DNA of 64,000 bases. Source: Marinilabilia salmonicolor JCM 21150. Its GTDB lineage: Bacteria; Bacteroidota; Bacteroidia; Bacteroidales; Marinilabiliaceae. Shown here piece after piece: positions 8,803-17,336 of the stretch. Where the stretch lies: assembly GCF_000259075.1 (NCBI RefSeq), contig NZ_AJKI01000021.1, positions 124,001 to 188,000 on the forward strand, read 5' to 3'. Positions within the stretch are counted from its first letter, which is position 1, and each line of letters starts with the position of its first letter. The notes below the pieces were generated by a model, which saw only the letters and a program-made list of their open reading frames with translations, was not told the origin of the DNA and did not search any database. A program made the translations under genes and the position numbers.

Positions 8803-8861
8803 ATCAGGATATTAAAATTTAAAATGAAAGCCCTTCTGCATAATGTAGAAGGGCTTTTTTT
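8713..8861 (+). promoter_or_regulatory. Transcription attenuator with 1:2, 2:3 and 3:4 hairpins
   Basis: Region 1 (8714-8722, TTTCTGCAA) pairs perfectly over 9 bases with region 2 (8776-8784, TTGCAGAAA). Region 2 (8777-8786, TGCAGAAAGG) also pairs with region 3 (8831-8840, CCCTTCTGCA) at nine of ten positions. Region 3 pairs with region 4 to make the terminator (8829-8837 with 8847-8855). The Met/Cys codons fall in the loop of 1:2. A ribosome stalled there would mask region 1 and free region 2 to form the antiterminator; an unhindered ribosome would cover region 2 and allow termination. This is the trp-operon logic with sulfur amino acids as signal. Confidence 0.78.
8829..8861 (+). terminator. 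Intrinsic terminator of the attenuator
   Basis: AGCCCTTCT (8829-8837) and AGAAGGGCT (8847-8855) form a perfect 9-bp stem with a 9-base loop, followed by seven T. It stands 35 bases before the first operon gene, where a terminator only makes sense as conditional. Confidence 0.9.
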
Positions 8862-8895
8862 ATGGATTTTTCAATAACTATCAACCCCCGGAACT

Positions 8896-9354
8896 ATGAA
8901 ACAAAAAAATTACCTGCCAATAGCCATCAACATCACCGGAGAAAAAATCCTCGTAATCGGAGGAGGACAGTCGGCATGGAAAAAAATCCAGATTCTGAAA
9001 CGATTTGATGCCAAAGTTGAAGTCATTGCATTAGAGATATGCGATGATTTAAAAAAAAGTAACATCCCCTATCGCATTAAATCCTATGAAAAAAGCGACC
9101 TCAAAGGCTATCTGATGTTCTATTCCTGCACCAACAACCCTCAACTGGATAAGCAAATAGCGAATGATGGTAAAAAAGCAGGTGTGCTCGTAAATATTCA
9201 CGATCAACCGGAACTTTGCCAGTTTGTTTCTCCCGCCATCTACCAGAAAGACCATCTGAGAATTGCCGTAAGCTCCAATGCCAGGGATGTTTATGCGTCT
9301 ATAGAAACCAGAAATATCATAAGAAATTATTTTGAATCAATAGCTAACAATTAA
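8896..9354 (+). CDS. Met8-like precorrin-2 dehydrogenase / sirohydrochlorin ferrochelatase domain protein
   Basis: The 152-residue protein matches the N-terminal domain of CysG/Met8p, which oxidises precorrin-2 with NAD+ and inserts iron to give siroheme, the prosthetic group of sulfite reductase. The Rossmann motif is ILVIGGGQSAWKKIQIL at about 17-33. The NIHDQPELCQFVSPA segment keeps the aspartate important in this family. The later GTSP-type segment is degenerate (SSNARDVYAS). A second, fuller copy of the same domain lies at the operon end in the CysG-like fusion, so this one is a diverged paralogue. It is first in the operon after the attenuator; cysJ follows after 110 bases. Confidence 0.85.
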   Translation: MKQKNYLPIAINITGEKILVIGGGQSAWKKIQILKRFDAKVEVIALEICDDLKKSNIPYRIKSYEKSDLKGYLMFYSCTNNPQLDKQIANDGKKAGVLVNIHDQPELCQFVSPAIYQKDHLRIAVSSNARDVYASIETRNIIRNYFESIANN

Positions 9355-9464
9355 GTTCTGAACACAAGCCAATCAGGAACATAAAATTCAGTTTTCGGCA
9401 TTTAGACACCACTTTGTTGACCTATTACAGAAATCAGAAACAGTAAAACCTTATTAACCATCTA

Positions 9465-11267
9465 ATGACACAAACCAAAATGAGTAACCAACTATCACCT
9501 CTAAACGAAGCTCAGTTAAAGTCGCTGGAAAAATTAACAACGAATCTGACAAAAGAACAAGCCATCTGGCTGAATGGCTACATCCAGGGCTTTTCGGCAA
9601 GCACATTTGCTTCCGCTGATTCCGAAATTTCTCCGGCTGCGGTCGAAAAAACAGCAAAAACACCCCTGACCATCCTGTATGGGACACACACGGGACGCAG
9701 CGAAAAAATAGCCAACAAGATTCACGCTGAAGCCACAGCAAAGAATTTTGAAAGCACTCTGGTGGCGATGGACCAATACAAACCGCGAAACCTGAAGAAT
9801 GAAAAAAACCTGCTCATCATCGTCAGCACCCACGGAGAAGGCGAACCGCCGGTGATGGCTGAGGACTTTCATCAATTTATCACCGGGAAACGGGCTCCCA
9901 AACTAACGCGATTAAAATTTTCTGTTCTTGCGCTGGGCGATAAATCCTATAAACATTTTTGCCAAACAGGAATAGATATCCAAGAAGCCTTACTAAAATC
10001 AGGTGCCGAAGAAATTACCGATTTGGTGAAGTGTGATGTGGATTACCAGCCAGATGCAGATCAATGGAAACGGGAAGTTTTCAACAACCTGCACAGTGAG
10101 CCAGCTGAAGAATTGTCCACTTCAAGCCCGGAGAATCCAACCGGAATTGCAACCAGAACCTATTCAAGAAAGAATCCTTATGAAGCAACCATCCTGGACA
10201 AGGCTCGCATTACGGGACATGAATCTAACAAGGAAGTATATCATCTGGAAATATCCATTGAGAATTCAGGAATCAAATACGAACCAGGAGATTCACTTGG
10301 AGTAATTGCACAAAACCCCGACAAACTGGTAGACGAGCTACTATCCTCTCTCAAAGATGATGGTTCGGAGTCGCTGGACACACATGCCGGAAAAATCTCC
10401 TTCCGTGAGGCTCTGCTGCACCACTACGAAATCACCATTCTCACCAGAGATCTGATTGAGAAATATGCAGAAAAGACCAATCACAAAGAGGTAAAAAAGC
10501 TCATAAAGGATGACCAGAAGCTGGAAACATATCTCTACGGTCATGATGTACTCGATTTACTGCATGAATTTCCGTCAAAAATAACTGCCGTGGAACTCCT
10601 GGAAATCCTGCGACCATTGCCCCCAAGACTTTACAGCATTTCTTCGAGCCAGGAAGCTGTGGGAGAAGAAGTTCACATCACAGTATCTAAAGTTATCTAC
10701 GAAAACAAAGGAAGACAACGACTGGGTGCTTGCTCCGGACACCTGGCCGAACACAAGGAAGTGGACGATAAAATACTGATATACATCGAAAAGAATCCAA
10801 ACTTCCGCCTTCCGCCCAATGGCAGTCCCATCATCATGGTTGGCGCCGGAACCGGCATTGCCCCTTACCGCGCCTTTATCCAACAGCGGGAGGCCATCGG
10901 ACAAAAAGGCAAGACATGGCTATTCTTCGGGGAACGTAGATTTTCCTCTGATTTTCTTTACCAGACCGAATGGCAGAAATATTTAAAAGAAGGATACCTC
11001 GGCAAAATAGATCTGGCTTTCTCTCGCGACCAGAAAGAGAAAATCTATGTGCAACACAAGCTCCAAAAGCAACAAAAAAAGATTTTTAAATGGCTGGAAA
11101 ACGATGGAGTCTTTTACCTGTGTGGCGACATGAAAACGATGGCTAAAGATGTGGAGGCAACGCTTCTTTCCATCATCGAAAAGCAAGGAGGAATGACTCC
11201 CGAAAAAGCCAAAGGATACCTCAAGAAATTAAAGAAAGAGCGGAGGTTTCAGGCTGACGTGTATTAA
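9465..11267 (+). CDS. cysJ: Sulfite reductase flavoprotein alpha subunit
   Basis: CysJ carries electrons from NADPH through FAD and FMN to the CysI hemoprotein for reduction of sulfite to sulfide. The 600-residue length equals that of E. coli CysJ (599). A helical N-terminus (NEAQLKSLEKLTTNLTKEQAIWLNGY) precedes a flavodoxin domain (about 67-205, starting TILYGTHTGRSEKIA with STHGEGEPP), the FAD-binding domain (about 230-450, with PPRLYSISSSQ) and the NADP-binding domain (GAGTGIAPYRAFIQQR, CGDMKTMAKDVE) ending in Tyr. A second in-frame ATG at 9480 is an alternative start. cysI follows 36 bases later in the same operon. Confidence 0.96.
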   Translation: MTQTKMSNQLSPLNEAQLKSLEKLTTNLTKEQAIWLNGYIQGFSASTFASADSEISPAAVEKTAKTPLTILYGTHTGRSEKIANKIHAEATAKNFESTLVAMDQYKPRNLKNEKNLLIIVSTHGEGEPPVMAEDFHQFITGKRAPKLTRLKFSVLALGDKSYKHFCQTGIDIQEALLKSGAEEITDLVKCDVDYQPDADQWKREVFNNLHSEPAEELSTSSPENPTGIATRTYSRKNPYEATILDKARITGHESNKEVYHLEISIENSGIKYEPGDSLGVIAQNPDKLVDELLSSLKDDGSESLDTHAGKISFREALLHHYEITILTRDLIEKYAEKTNHKEVKKLIKDDQKLETYLYGHDVLDLLHEFPSKITAVELLEILRPLPPRLYSISSSQEAVGEEVHITVSKVIYENKGRQRLGACSGHLAEHKEVDDKILIYIEKNPNFRLPPNGSPIIMVGAGTGIAPYRAFIQQREAIGQKGKTWLFFGERRFSSDFLYQTEWQKYLKEGYLGKIDLAFSRDQKEKIYVQHKLQKQQKKIFKWLENDGVFYLCGDMKTMAKDVEATLLSIIEKQGGMTPEKAKGYLKKLKKERRFQADVY

Positions 11268-11303
11268 TCAGGAACAATACTTTCATAATAAAACACCAAA
11301 GAC

Positions 11304-13001
11304 ATGAGCAATCAAATAGACTGGACCACACTTTCGGAAGTAGAAAAAATAAAATATGACAGCAATTATCTTCGGGGCACACTCAAAGAAAGTCTGGCAG
11401 ATCCGGTAACCGGAGCCATTGCCCCTGCCGACACACAAATATCCAAATTTCATGGAATTTATCAGCAGCACGACCGTGATGTTGCCAAAGAGCGGAAATA
11501 TCAAAAACTGGAACCGGCCTTCTCATTTCTTATCCGGGTACGTCTGCCGGGTGGAATTGCCACAGCCGACCAATGGCTGCAAATGGACAAACTGGCCGAC
11601 AGCCATGCCAATGGAACCATTAAGCTAACGACCCGCCAGGCATTTCAGCTCCACGGAGTCATAAAAAGAAACCTGAAACCCACCATTCAGGGAATCAACG
11701 AAGTCCTGTTAGATACCATTGCGGCATGTGGTGATGTCAACAGAAATGTAATGTCACATGCCAATCCTTCCGAATCTCCGCTCCATGCGCAGGTCTATAA
11801 ACTGGCCGGTGATTTATCCAGGCACCTGACACCGCAAACAGGAGCTTATCACGAAATATGGCTTGATAAAAACCTTGTTTCTTCCAGCAAAAAGGAGACA
11901 GAACCCATATACGGAGATCGTTATTTGCCCCGAAAATTTAAGATTGGCATCGCCATTCCTCCATACAACGATGTGGATGTATTCTCTCAAGACCTTGGAT
12001 TCATTGCCATAGAAGCAAAAGGAAAGCTAATTGGTTACAACATAACAACAGGCGGAGGAATGGGTTCCACCTTTGGAATACCCGAAACCTACCCAAGACT
12101 GGGAGATGTAATTGGATTCTGCAAACCGAATCAGGTAATTGATGTTACCGAAAAAATCGTCCTCATCCAGAAAGAGCATGGAAATCGGGAAAACCGAAAA
12201 AGAGCACGGCTTAAATACACCATCGACACCAACGGAATTGACTGGTTCAGGAAAGAGCTCAACAAAGCGCTGGGATTTCCTCTGGAAAAAGCCAAGCCTT
12301 ACAGGTTTACCCGCAATGGCGATCGTTATGGCTGGAAGCAGGGCACAGACGAAAAATGGAGTCTTAATCTTTTCGTTGAAGGTGGAAGAATAAAAGATTC
12401 TGAGCAGCTCCCCCTTAAAACAGCCTTACGGGAGGTGGCCAATGAAGTGAATGATGCACAGTTTATTCTGACAGGTAATCAAAATCTGATTATTGCCAAC
12501 ACCAACGAAAAAGAGAAAGTAGCCAAAATTCTAAAAAAACACAAAGTATGGCCCACGCCTCTTTCAGGCTTACGTCAGAACTCAATCGCCTGTGTGGCAT
12601 TGAATACCTGCGGATTGGCGTTCGCCGAGGCCGAACGATATCTGCCCGACCTGATCACAAAAATTGAAGAGATTTTAAATAAGTACAACCTGCTAAAAGA
12701 AGAGATTGTGATACGAATGACCGGTTGCCCCAATGGATGCGGACGTCCTTACCTGGCAGAGATCGGACTCATCGGAAAATCTCCCGGTCATTACAATCTC
12801 TACCTGGGTGGCAGCAATACCGGAAACAGACTAAACACACTTTACAGAGAAACACTTACTGAAGCGGACATTCTTACAGAACTGGAACCCATCATTAAAG
12901 ATTTCTCCAAAAACAGGTTAAAACAGGAATCCTTTGGTGACTTCGCTATCCGACAAAAATATGTCACAGAGACAAAGCAGGGGAAGGATTTCCGGCATTA
13001 A
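11304..13001 (+). CDS. cysI: Sulfite reductase hemoprotein beta subunit
   Basis: CysI reduces sulfite to sulfide by six electrons at a coupled siroheme-[4Fe-4S] centre. At 565 residues it matches E. coli CysI (570). The four cluster cysteines are Cys430 and Cys436 (CVALNTCGLAFAEAE) and Cys475 and Cys479 (TGCPNGC), with the same spacing as in E. coli (434/440/479/483). The arginine-rich substrate segment KLTTRQAFQLHG is present. The neighbouring siroheme genes supply the cofactor. A 79-base gap with a GC-rich hairpin (13029-13060, no T-run) separates it from the CysG-like gene. Confidence 0.96.
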   Translation: MSNQIDWTTLSEVEKIKYDSNYLRGTLKESLADPVTGAIAPADTQISKFHGIYQQHDRDVAKERKYQKLEPAFSFLIRVRLPGGIATADQWLQMDKLADSHANGTIKLTTRQAFQLHGVIKRNLKPTIQGINEVLLDTIAACGDVNRNVMSHANPSESPLHAQVYKLAGDLSRHLTPQTGAYHEIWLDKNLVSSSKKETEPIYGDRYLPRKFKIGIAIPPYNDVDVFSQDLGFIAIEAKGKLIGYNITTGGGMGSTFGIPETYPRLGDVIGFCKPNQVIDVTEKIVLIQKEHGNRENRKRARLKYTIDTNGIDWFRKELNKALGFPLEKAKPYRFTRNGDRYGWKQGTDEKWSLNLFVEGGRIKDSEQLPLKTALREVANEVNDAQFILTGNQNLIIANTNEKEKVAKILKKHKVWPTPLSGLRQNSIACVALNTCGLAFAEAERYLPDLITKIEEILNKYNLLKEEIVIRMTGCPNGCGRPYLAEIGLIGKSPGHYNLYLGGSNTGNRLNTLYRETLTEADILTELEPIIKDFSKNRLKQESFGDFAIRQKYVTETKQGKDFRH

Positions 13002-13080
13002 AAATCAACCTCAATAAACCAATCTACCGGGCAAAGAGCTCCTACGGGAGTCCCCTGCCCCAACCTAAAAAAGGCACCCC

Positions 13081-14373
13081 ATGGACAATACCAATAATCT
13101 TCAGGCAGAGTTTTTACCCATTTCAATCAATATTAAGGACAAAAAAATCCTGATCGTAGGTGCGGGGCGTGTAGCTCTTCAAAAAGTAAAGAATCTTCAG
13201 CGCTTCAATGCCTCCATCACTATCATCGGCGAAGCAGTGAATCCTGAATTACAGGCAACAAATAACATCAACATTAACAAAAAAAAATATGAGCCTGCAG
13301 ATTTGCAAGGAGCTTTCATGGTATATGCCTGTACCAATGACAGAACAACCAATGAAGCCATTCGTCGCGATTGTGAAGAACAGAACATTCTGGTCAACGT
13401 CGCTGACCGGCCCAAATCAGGAGATTTTATTTCGCCGGCCATCCACAAAAAAGAGGACATCACCATTGCAGTGGGATCGAATGGAAACAGTCCGGCCAGA
13501 TCGGTAAAAATCCGTAATCTGATTAAAAACCATCTGGAGTTTAAGTGTGAACAAATCTCCCTGAAAAACACATCACCTGAAAAATATGACAGAAGCCTTC
13601 ACTCTCCAAACTTGCATCAGGCGATACCCCGACCAAAAGGGAAAGTGATTCTTGCCGGTTTCGGGCCAGGAGACCCGGGACTTTTAACCCTTAAAGCCAA
13701 TCAATACCTGGAAGAAGCCGACTTTATTTTTCACGATGCTTTGCTGGATGTCTCTTACCTTGACCGGTTTTCAGCTGAAAAAATCCCCGTTGGCAAAAGG
13801 TGTGGTCAGCATTACAAAAAACAGGAGGAGATCAATGAATTATTGCTCAATGCTGCGCTCACAGGCCGAAAAGTAGTTCGGCTGAAAGGTGGAGACCCCT
13901 TTGTTTTCGGACGCGGAGGAGAAGAAGTGGAATTTCTGAACAGCCACCACATTGATGTGGAAGTCATCCCGGGAATTACCAGTGCCTTTGCCGCATCAGC
14001 CCAGTTTGGCATCCCCCTGACGCAAAGAAACATCTCCTCTTCCATCGCCTTCGTAATGGGACATGACATGACTCAGCGACCATTTCCAAAAGCAGACACG
14101 TTGGTATTTTACATGGGGGCCAAATTTCAATGCGAAATATCGAAAGCACTACAGAAAGAGGGGTGGAGCAAATCCACTCCGGTAGCACTTCTGAGCAATA
14201 TTTCCAATCCCAACTCAAGGGCAGTAATCTCCCAGCTTGACCAGCTGTGCGAAGAAAAATTACTGGAAGACACCCCTTTATTGTTTATCGTTGGGGAAAC
14301 GATTAAAAACATCCCTGATCTGGCAGGAATTTCAGAAGAGAAACGACATGCAGCAGCTTCCTTCCATGCGTAA
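13081..14373 (+). CDS. cysG: Siroheme synthase (CysG-like fusion)
   Basis: Residues about 1-160 form a Met8-like precorrin-2 dehydrogenase/ferrochelatase domain (ILIVGAGRVALQKVKNL; NVADRPKSGDFISPA; AVGSNGNSPARS). Residues about 180-425 form uroporphyrinogen-III C-methyltransferase (VILAGFGPGDPGLLTLKA, VVRLKGGDPFVFGRGGEE, VIPGITSAFAASAQFGIPLT). Together they turn uroporphyrinogen III into siroheme with S-adenosylmethionine and NAD+. At 430 residues it is slightly shorter than E. coli CysG (457), the linker between modules being reduced. It ends the sulfite-reduction operon and converges on cysK. The gene depends on SAM, which fits a Met-sensing attenuator. Confidence 0.94.
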   Translation: MDNTNNLQAEFLPISINIKDKKILIVGAGRVALQKVKNLQRFNASITIIGEAVNPELQATNNININKKKYEPADLQGAFMVYACTNDRTTNEAIRRDCEEQNILVNVADRPKSGDFISPAIHKKEDITIAVGSNGNSPARSVKIRNLIKNHLEFKCEQISLKNTSPEKYDRSLHSPNLHQAIPRPKGKVILAGFGPGDPGLLTLKANQYLEEADFIFHDALLDVSYLDRFSAEKIPVGKRCGQHYKKQEEINELLLNAALTGRKVVRLKGGDPFVFGRGGEEVEFLNSHHIDVEVIPGITSAFAASAQFGIPLTQRNISSSIAFVMGHDMTQRPFPKADTLVFYMGAKFQCEISKALQKEGWSKSTPVALLSNISNPNSRAVISQLDQLCEEKLLEDTPLLFIVGETIKNIPDLAGISEEKRHAAASFHA

Positions 14374-14403
14374 AACCCTTAAAGAAGGGTTATGCTACGA
14401 AAC

Positions 14404-14438
14404 AAAAAACCTCCTGTCGCCACAGAACCGACAGGAGG
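14404..14438 (-). terminator. Hairpin terminator, minus orientation
   Basis: CCTCCTGTCG (14410-14419) pairs with CGACAGGAGG (14429-14438), a perfect 10-bp stem. The A-run at 14404-14409 becomes a T-run only on the minus strand. It would act as a second terminator behind cysK and shield the converging operon. Confidence 0.75.
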
Positions 14439-14524
14439 TAAAATTTCATCATCCGCTCAACCTGACTTCCCTTCGCATAAACCCCAGATAAGAGAATAAA
14501 AAGAATAGTCAGGGCCAATAGACA

Positions 14525-14556
14525 TAAAAAAACCGTCCCTGCCAAAACAGAAACGG
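14525..14556 (-). terminator. Intrinsic terminator of cysK
   Basis: On the minus strand CCGTTTCTG pairs with CAGGGACGG (14548-14556 with 14533-14541, two G-T pairs), followed by TTTTTTT. It starts 21 bases after the cysK stop codon. Confidence 0.8.
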
Positions 14557-14576
14557 CTTTTGGATAGAAAATTGAT

Positions 14577-15497
14577 TCAAATTTCAAACGTACTCAAATA
14601 CCGCTCACCGGTATCAGGCAATAATACCACTATTCGTTTCCCTTTTAACTCCGGCCTTTTTGCGAGTTCTATGGCAGCCCACAAAGCAGCGCCAGATGAG
14701 TATCCGCAAAGAATTCCCTCTTTTTGTGCTGCCTCATGGCTAAAATGGATGGCATCCTCATTTTCCACAGTAATAACCTCATCAATAACCTCCTGATCGA
14801 GAATATCCGGCACAAAACCGGCACCAATCCCCTGAATTTTATGAGGCCCCGGCTGTCCACCCGACAAAACAGGAGAAGCAGAGGGCTCAACAGCTACAAT
14901 TTTCACACCCGGTTGCTTCTTCTTTAAATGATGACCGACACCGGTAATCGTCCCTCCGGTTCCAACTCCTGCTACAAACACATCCACCAGACCATCTGTG
15001 TCATCCAAAATTTCCTGCGCAGTGGTTCTGTAGTGGGCATCCGGATTGTTTTTATTTTTGAACTGCTGTGGAATAAAAGATTTAGTATGTTTTTCGGCTA
15101 TCTCCTGAGCTTTAGCAATGGCTCCTTTCATGCCATCTGATGCCGGTGTAAGCACCAATTCAGCACCAAACTTTTTAAGAAGTTTCCGACGCTCAATACT
15201 CATGCTTTCGGGCATAGTAAGTATTAACTTATACCCTTTTACTGCAGCCACTAAAGCAAGCCCCACACCAGTATTTCCACTCGTAGGTTCAATAATAATG
15301 GTTTCCGAATCAAGGACTCCCTCTTTCTCTGCTGCCTCTATCATAGACAATGCAGGTCTGTCCTTTACCGACCCACCGGGATTGTAAAACTCAAGCTTTG
15401 CAACCACTTCAGCGACTGCCCCATCAGCCATCTTGTTCACTTTCACAAGGGGCGTACTCCCAATCAATCCTGTCATATTTTGAGCGATCTTTGTCAT
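14577..15497 (-). CDS. cysK: Cysteine synthase A (O-acetylserine sulfhydrylase)
   Basis: CysK makes cysteine from O-acetylserine and sulfide with pyridoxal phosphate. The 306-residue protein has the family length. The PLP lysine is Lys45 in [10 protein letters not shown]. The substrate loop [11 protein letters not shown] and the phosphate-binding [10 protein letters not shown] are intact. It is the sulfide-using step that follows CysJI, encoded convergently. The rrf2 reading frame, if its frameshift is bridged, stops 29 bases upstream, so both probably form one operon. CysK and CysM are hard to part by sequence; the length and motifs favour CysK. Confidence 0.95.
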   Translation of the reverse strand: MTKIAQNMTGLIGSTPLVKVNKMADGAVAEVVAKLEFYNPGGSVKDRPALSMIEAAEKEGVLDSETIIIEPTSGNTGVGLALVAAVKGYKLILTMPESMSIERRKLLKKFGAELVLTPASDGMKGAIAKAQEIAEKHTKSFIPQQFKNKNNPDAHYRTTAQEILDDTDGLVDVFVAGVGTGGTITGVGHHLKKKQPGVKIVAVEPSASPVLSGGQPGPHKIQGIGAGFVPDILDQEVIDEVITVENEDAIHFSHEAAQKEGILCGYSSGAALWAAIELAKRPELKGKRIVVLLPDTGERYLSTFEI

Positions 15498-15526
15498 AAT
15501 AGCTGTTTTTTAATAAATGATGTAAA

Positions 15527-15954
15527 CTAAATATAATACATTAATCCTTCGTCCTGAACATTTAATGCCGGAAGAACATCCAGAAACACCTCTCCGAAAA
15601 CTTTATCAACAGAATCTGAGGTCTGTATCAAAAAAGAAGAAATTGCTTTCTGCCTGGAAGTAAGCGGCTCCCTCTGTTTTTTTTACTTTGTCTCTCCCAC
15701 TCAGGGTCGAGACATCGAAAAACCTCCAATAAAGAAATCTCTTTCAATGGCCTAGCAAGACGATACCCTCCCTGAGCACCTCTCTTTACTTTCACAATGG
15801 CACTTTTGCGAAAATCGACAGCAATACCTTCCAGAAATTTTGGCGGAAGATTATCTGACTCAGCCAATTCTTTTACCGACCTGTGCCCAGGCCACGCATA
15901 ATGCAACTGCAAAAGAAACACAAGACCATAATGTACGCGTTTGGGAAACTTCAT
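15527..15954 (-). CDS. Rrf2 family regulator, frame interrupted at an A8 tract
   Basis: The N-terminal two thirds are a typical Rrf2 winged helix: RVHYGLVFLLQLHYA, VKELAESDNLPPKFLEGI, VKRGAQGGYRLARP and the LLEVFRCLD segment. In the zero frame it ends early at 15628 (108 aa) with the unrelated tail GSRLLPGRKQFLLF. At a coding-strand run of eight A (15677-15684) one extra base restores a frame that continues with QREPLTSRQKAISSFLIQTS and ends at 15527, giving about 142 residues, the usual family size. No Fe-S cysteines are seen, so a CymR-like sulfur regulator is more likely than IscR. Upstream SD GAGGTG is unusually strong for this genome. Either slippage, a real mutation or a sequencing error explains the break. 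Confidence 0.8.
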
Positions 15955-15982
15955 TACACCTCTTTTTAATATGTTTTATTTG

Positions 15983-16013
15983 CAAATATATTCTTATTAT
16001 CAATAACAACAAA
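15983..16013 (-). promoter_or_regulatory. Promoter of rrf2-cysK
   Basis: On the minus strand TTTG (16013-16010), a 19-base spacer and TATATTTG (15990-15983) form a perfect Bacteroidetes promoter. The predicted start lies about 22 bases before the rrf2 ATG. Confidence 0.75.
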
Positions 16014-16415
16014 GATTGACAAAGGTTTATACAAGCATATTTTTTTAATATGATTTAAGCATCCAGGAGAAGGAAAAAGCAAGGGAAACAGGCAATAACA
16101 ACGGCTTTACATCCACTAAAACAATGATAATAAGACCGGGCAGGGACTAATAAAAAACAAAAACCCCGAAAGCAGAATTCATTGCTTCCGGGGTCTTACA
16201 TCCAAATTACAAAAAAACTTTTTTTTGCACTTAGAACATGGGTAGAACGGGAATAATAAAAGATTAAAGGGTATTCTATATTCGTATTAGCCTGAGCACG
16301 ACAAGACAACTCATCAGTATAAAATTAACGTAAGTTTTTGGTCTTATGAAACTCTCAATTCTTTTACACATACTCTTTTGTGGCAGTTTTGAGAAATCAA
16401 AGCTCCATGCTCGTT
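16014..16415. other. Intergenic region between the STAS-like gene and rrf2
   Basis: Apart from the minus-strand terminator at 16154-16193 nothing is recognised. A 26-codon ORF starting at 16345 has a signal-like start but no support. Confidence 0.45.
16154..16193 (-). terminator. Intrinsic terminator, minus orientation
   Basis: CCCCGaAAGCA (16164-16174) pairs with TGCTTcCGGGG (16183-16193) with one mismatch; the A-rich stretch 16152-16163 gives the T-run on the minus strand. It lies 220 bases behind the STAS-like gene. Confidence 0.75.
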
Positions 16416-16829
16416 TCATCCCTTAATCCAAACAAGACAGGCTCGTCTGGTAGTAAACGGTCTTAATTCATACATGAAATTTTCACGGGCAATTAGCATA
16501 AGAACTACAATATTATGCGGCGTATTGGCAACCACTCCGATTTTGAACCGACCAACAAAAGAGATATTTTCAACAAAATAATCCACTATCCGAAGATACC
16601 CGGAAGCTTTAAAACTTAATTTAGCATTACTGAAGTCAAGCAAAACGCCCTTTGTTTCGGGAGGCAAATCCTCTTTCATTAAAGCATCCCAAAAAGAGAG
16701 AACATCATCGACGGTTACTTCTCCTTGAAAAACACCCACAATTGCTCTGGATTTCCAATTGAATTCAACAGAAGCCAAACACTCCTTTGTGGAGGGCAAA
16801 AATTCGATTTGATCCTGCATCAGAGTCAT
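16416..16829 (-). CDS. STAS/SpoIIAA-like hypothetical protein
   Basis: The 137-residue protein has no signal peptide or membrane segment. Its pattern of alternating strands and helices (IVGVFQGEVTVDDVLSFWDAL, KGVLLDFSNAKLSF, FKIGVVANTPHNIVVLMLIA) resembles STAS/SpoIIAA-like folds found as short cytoplasmic proteins in Bacteroidetes. No catalytic motif is visible. It lies directly behind a terminator that closes the upstream secreted-protein gene, and no own promoter stands out in the 40 bases between. Function unknown. Confidence 0.65.
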   Translation of the reverse strand: MTLMQDQIEFLPSTKECLASVEFNWKSRAIVGVFQGEVTVDDVLSFWDALMKEDLPPETKGVLLDFSNAKLSFKASGYLRIVDYFVENISFVGRFKIGVVANTPHNIVVLMLIARENFMYELRPFTTRRACLVWIKG

Positions 16830-16847
16830 AAATCATCATTTGTTAGT

Positions 16848-16877
16848 AAAAGCCCCCCGCGGGCACAGGGGGCTTTT
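16848..16877. terminator. Bidirectional hairpin terminator
   Basis: AAAAGCCCCC (16848-16857) pairs perfectly with GGGGGCTTTT (16868-16877) around a 10-base loop. On the minus strand it closes the DUF3244-like gene. Confidence 0.8.
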
Positions 16878-16910
16878 GAGGGCTTAAACATCAGGGCGGG
16901 CGGGTATTAT

Positions 16911-17336
16911 TCAATTAATGGCAAACTGTCCGGTAAACCTCACAGTTCCCATATCTAACTCAACTTCATACTCTCCGGAGGCAAGCGCAGAAAGATCTAC
17001 TACAAAATAGCCGGAGCCATGTACATAGAAAGAATCACTAACACTTCCGGAGCCTGAAACAGCCGTCACATCAACATCCACAACACCAACATAATCCTTA
17101 ACAAATAACACCAAATCATCTCCTCTTATTTCAGCATCCACAGATACCATAGAAGAGAGATTCTTAAGAATACTAAAAGATTTCAAGGTGGTGTCCCGTA
17201 CCTTCAACAAATCAACTGCTACTGGATCATCAGACTCTGCTGAATCATCATCTTCTTCATTTTCTGCGAATGCAAACCCAGAAAAGGTCATTGACATTAA
17301 AAAGGCAATTACTAAAAAATAATTTCTTTGTAACAT
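16911..17336 (-). CDS. Secreted DUF3244-like protein
   Basis: From the ATG at 17336 the protein has a clear signal peptide (LQRNYFLVIAFLMSMTFSGFAFA), an acidic segment (ENEEDDDSAESDD) and a small Ig-like beta domain (about 65-141) ending in SGEYEVELDMGTVRFTGQF. This is the pattern of Bacteroidetes DUF3244 proteins, which are short exported proteins of unknown role. The frame is open upstream to an ATG at 17375, but that would put 13 residues in front of the signal peptide. Followed directly by a terminator. Confidence 0.7.
   Translation of the reverse strand: MLQRNYFLVIAFLMSMTFSGFAFAENEEDDDSAESDDPVAVDLLKVRDTTLKSFSILKNLSSMVSVDAEIRGDDLVLFVKDYVGVVDVDVTAVSGSGSVSDSFYVHGSGYFVVDLSALASGEYEVELDMGTVRFTGQFAIN

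Noticed and set aside
13029-13060. GC-rich hairpin between cysI and the CysG-like gene as terminator
   Set aside because: No T-run follows; it may stabilise or process the transcript but is not a terminator.
14374-14391. Short hairpin ACCCTT/AAGGGT after the CysG-like stop as plus-strand terminator
   Set aside because: No T-run on the plus strand and a short stem.
16345-16425. 26-codon ORF with a hydrophobic start
   Set aside because: Too short, no promoter or partner terminator and runs into the 3' end of the opposite gene.
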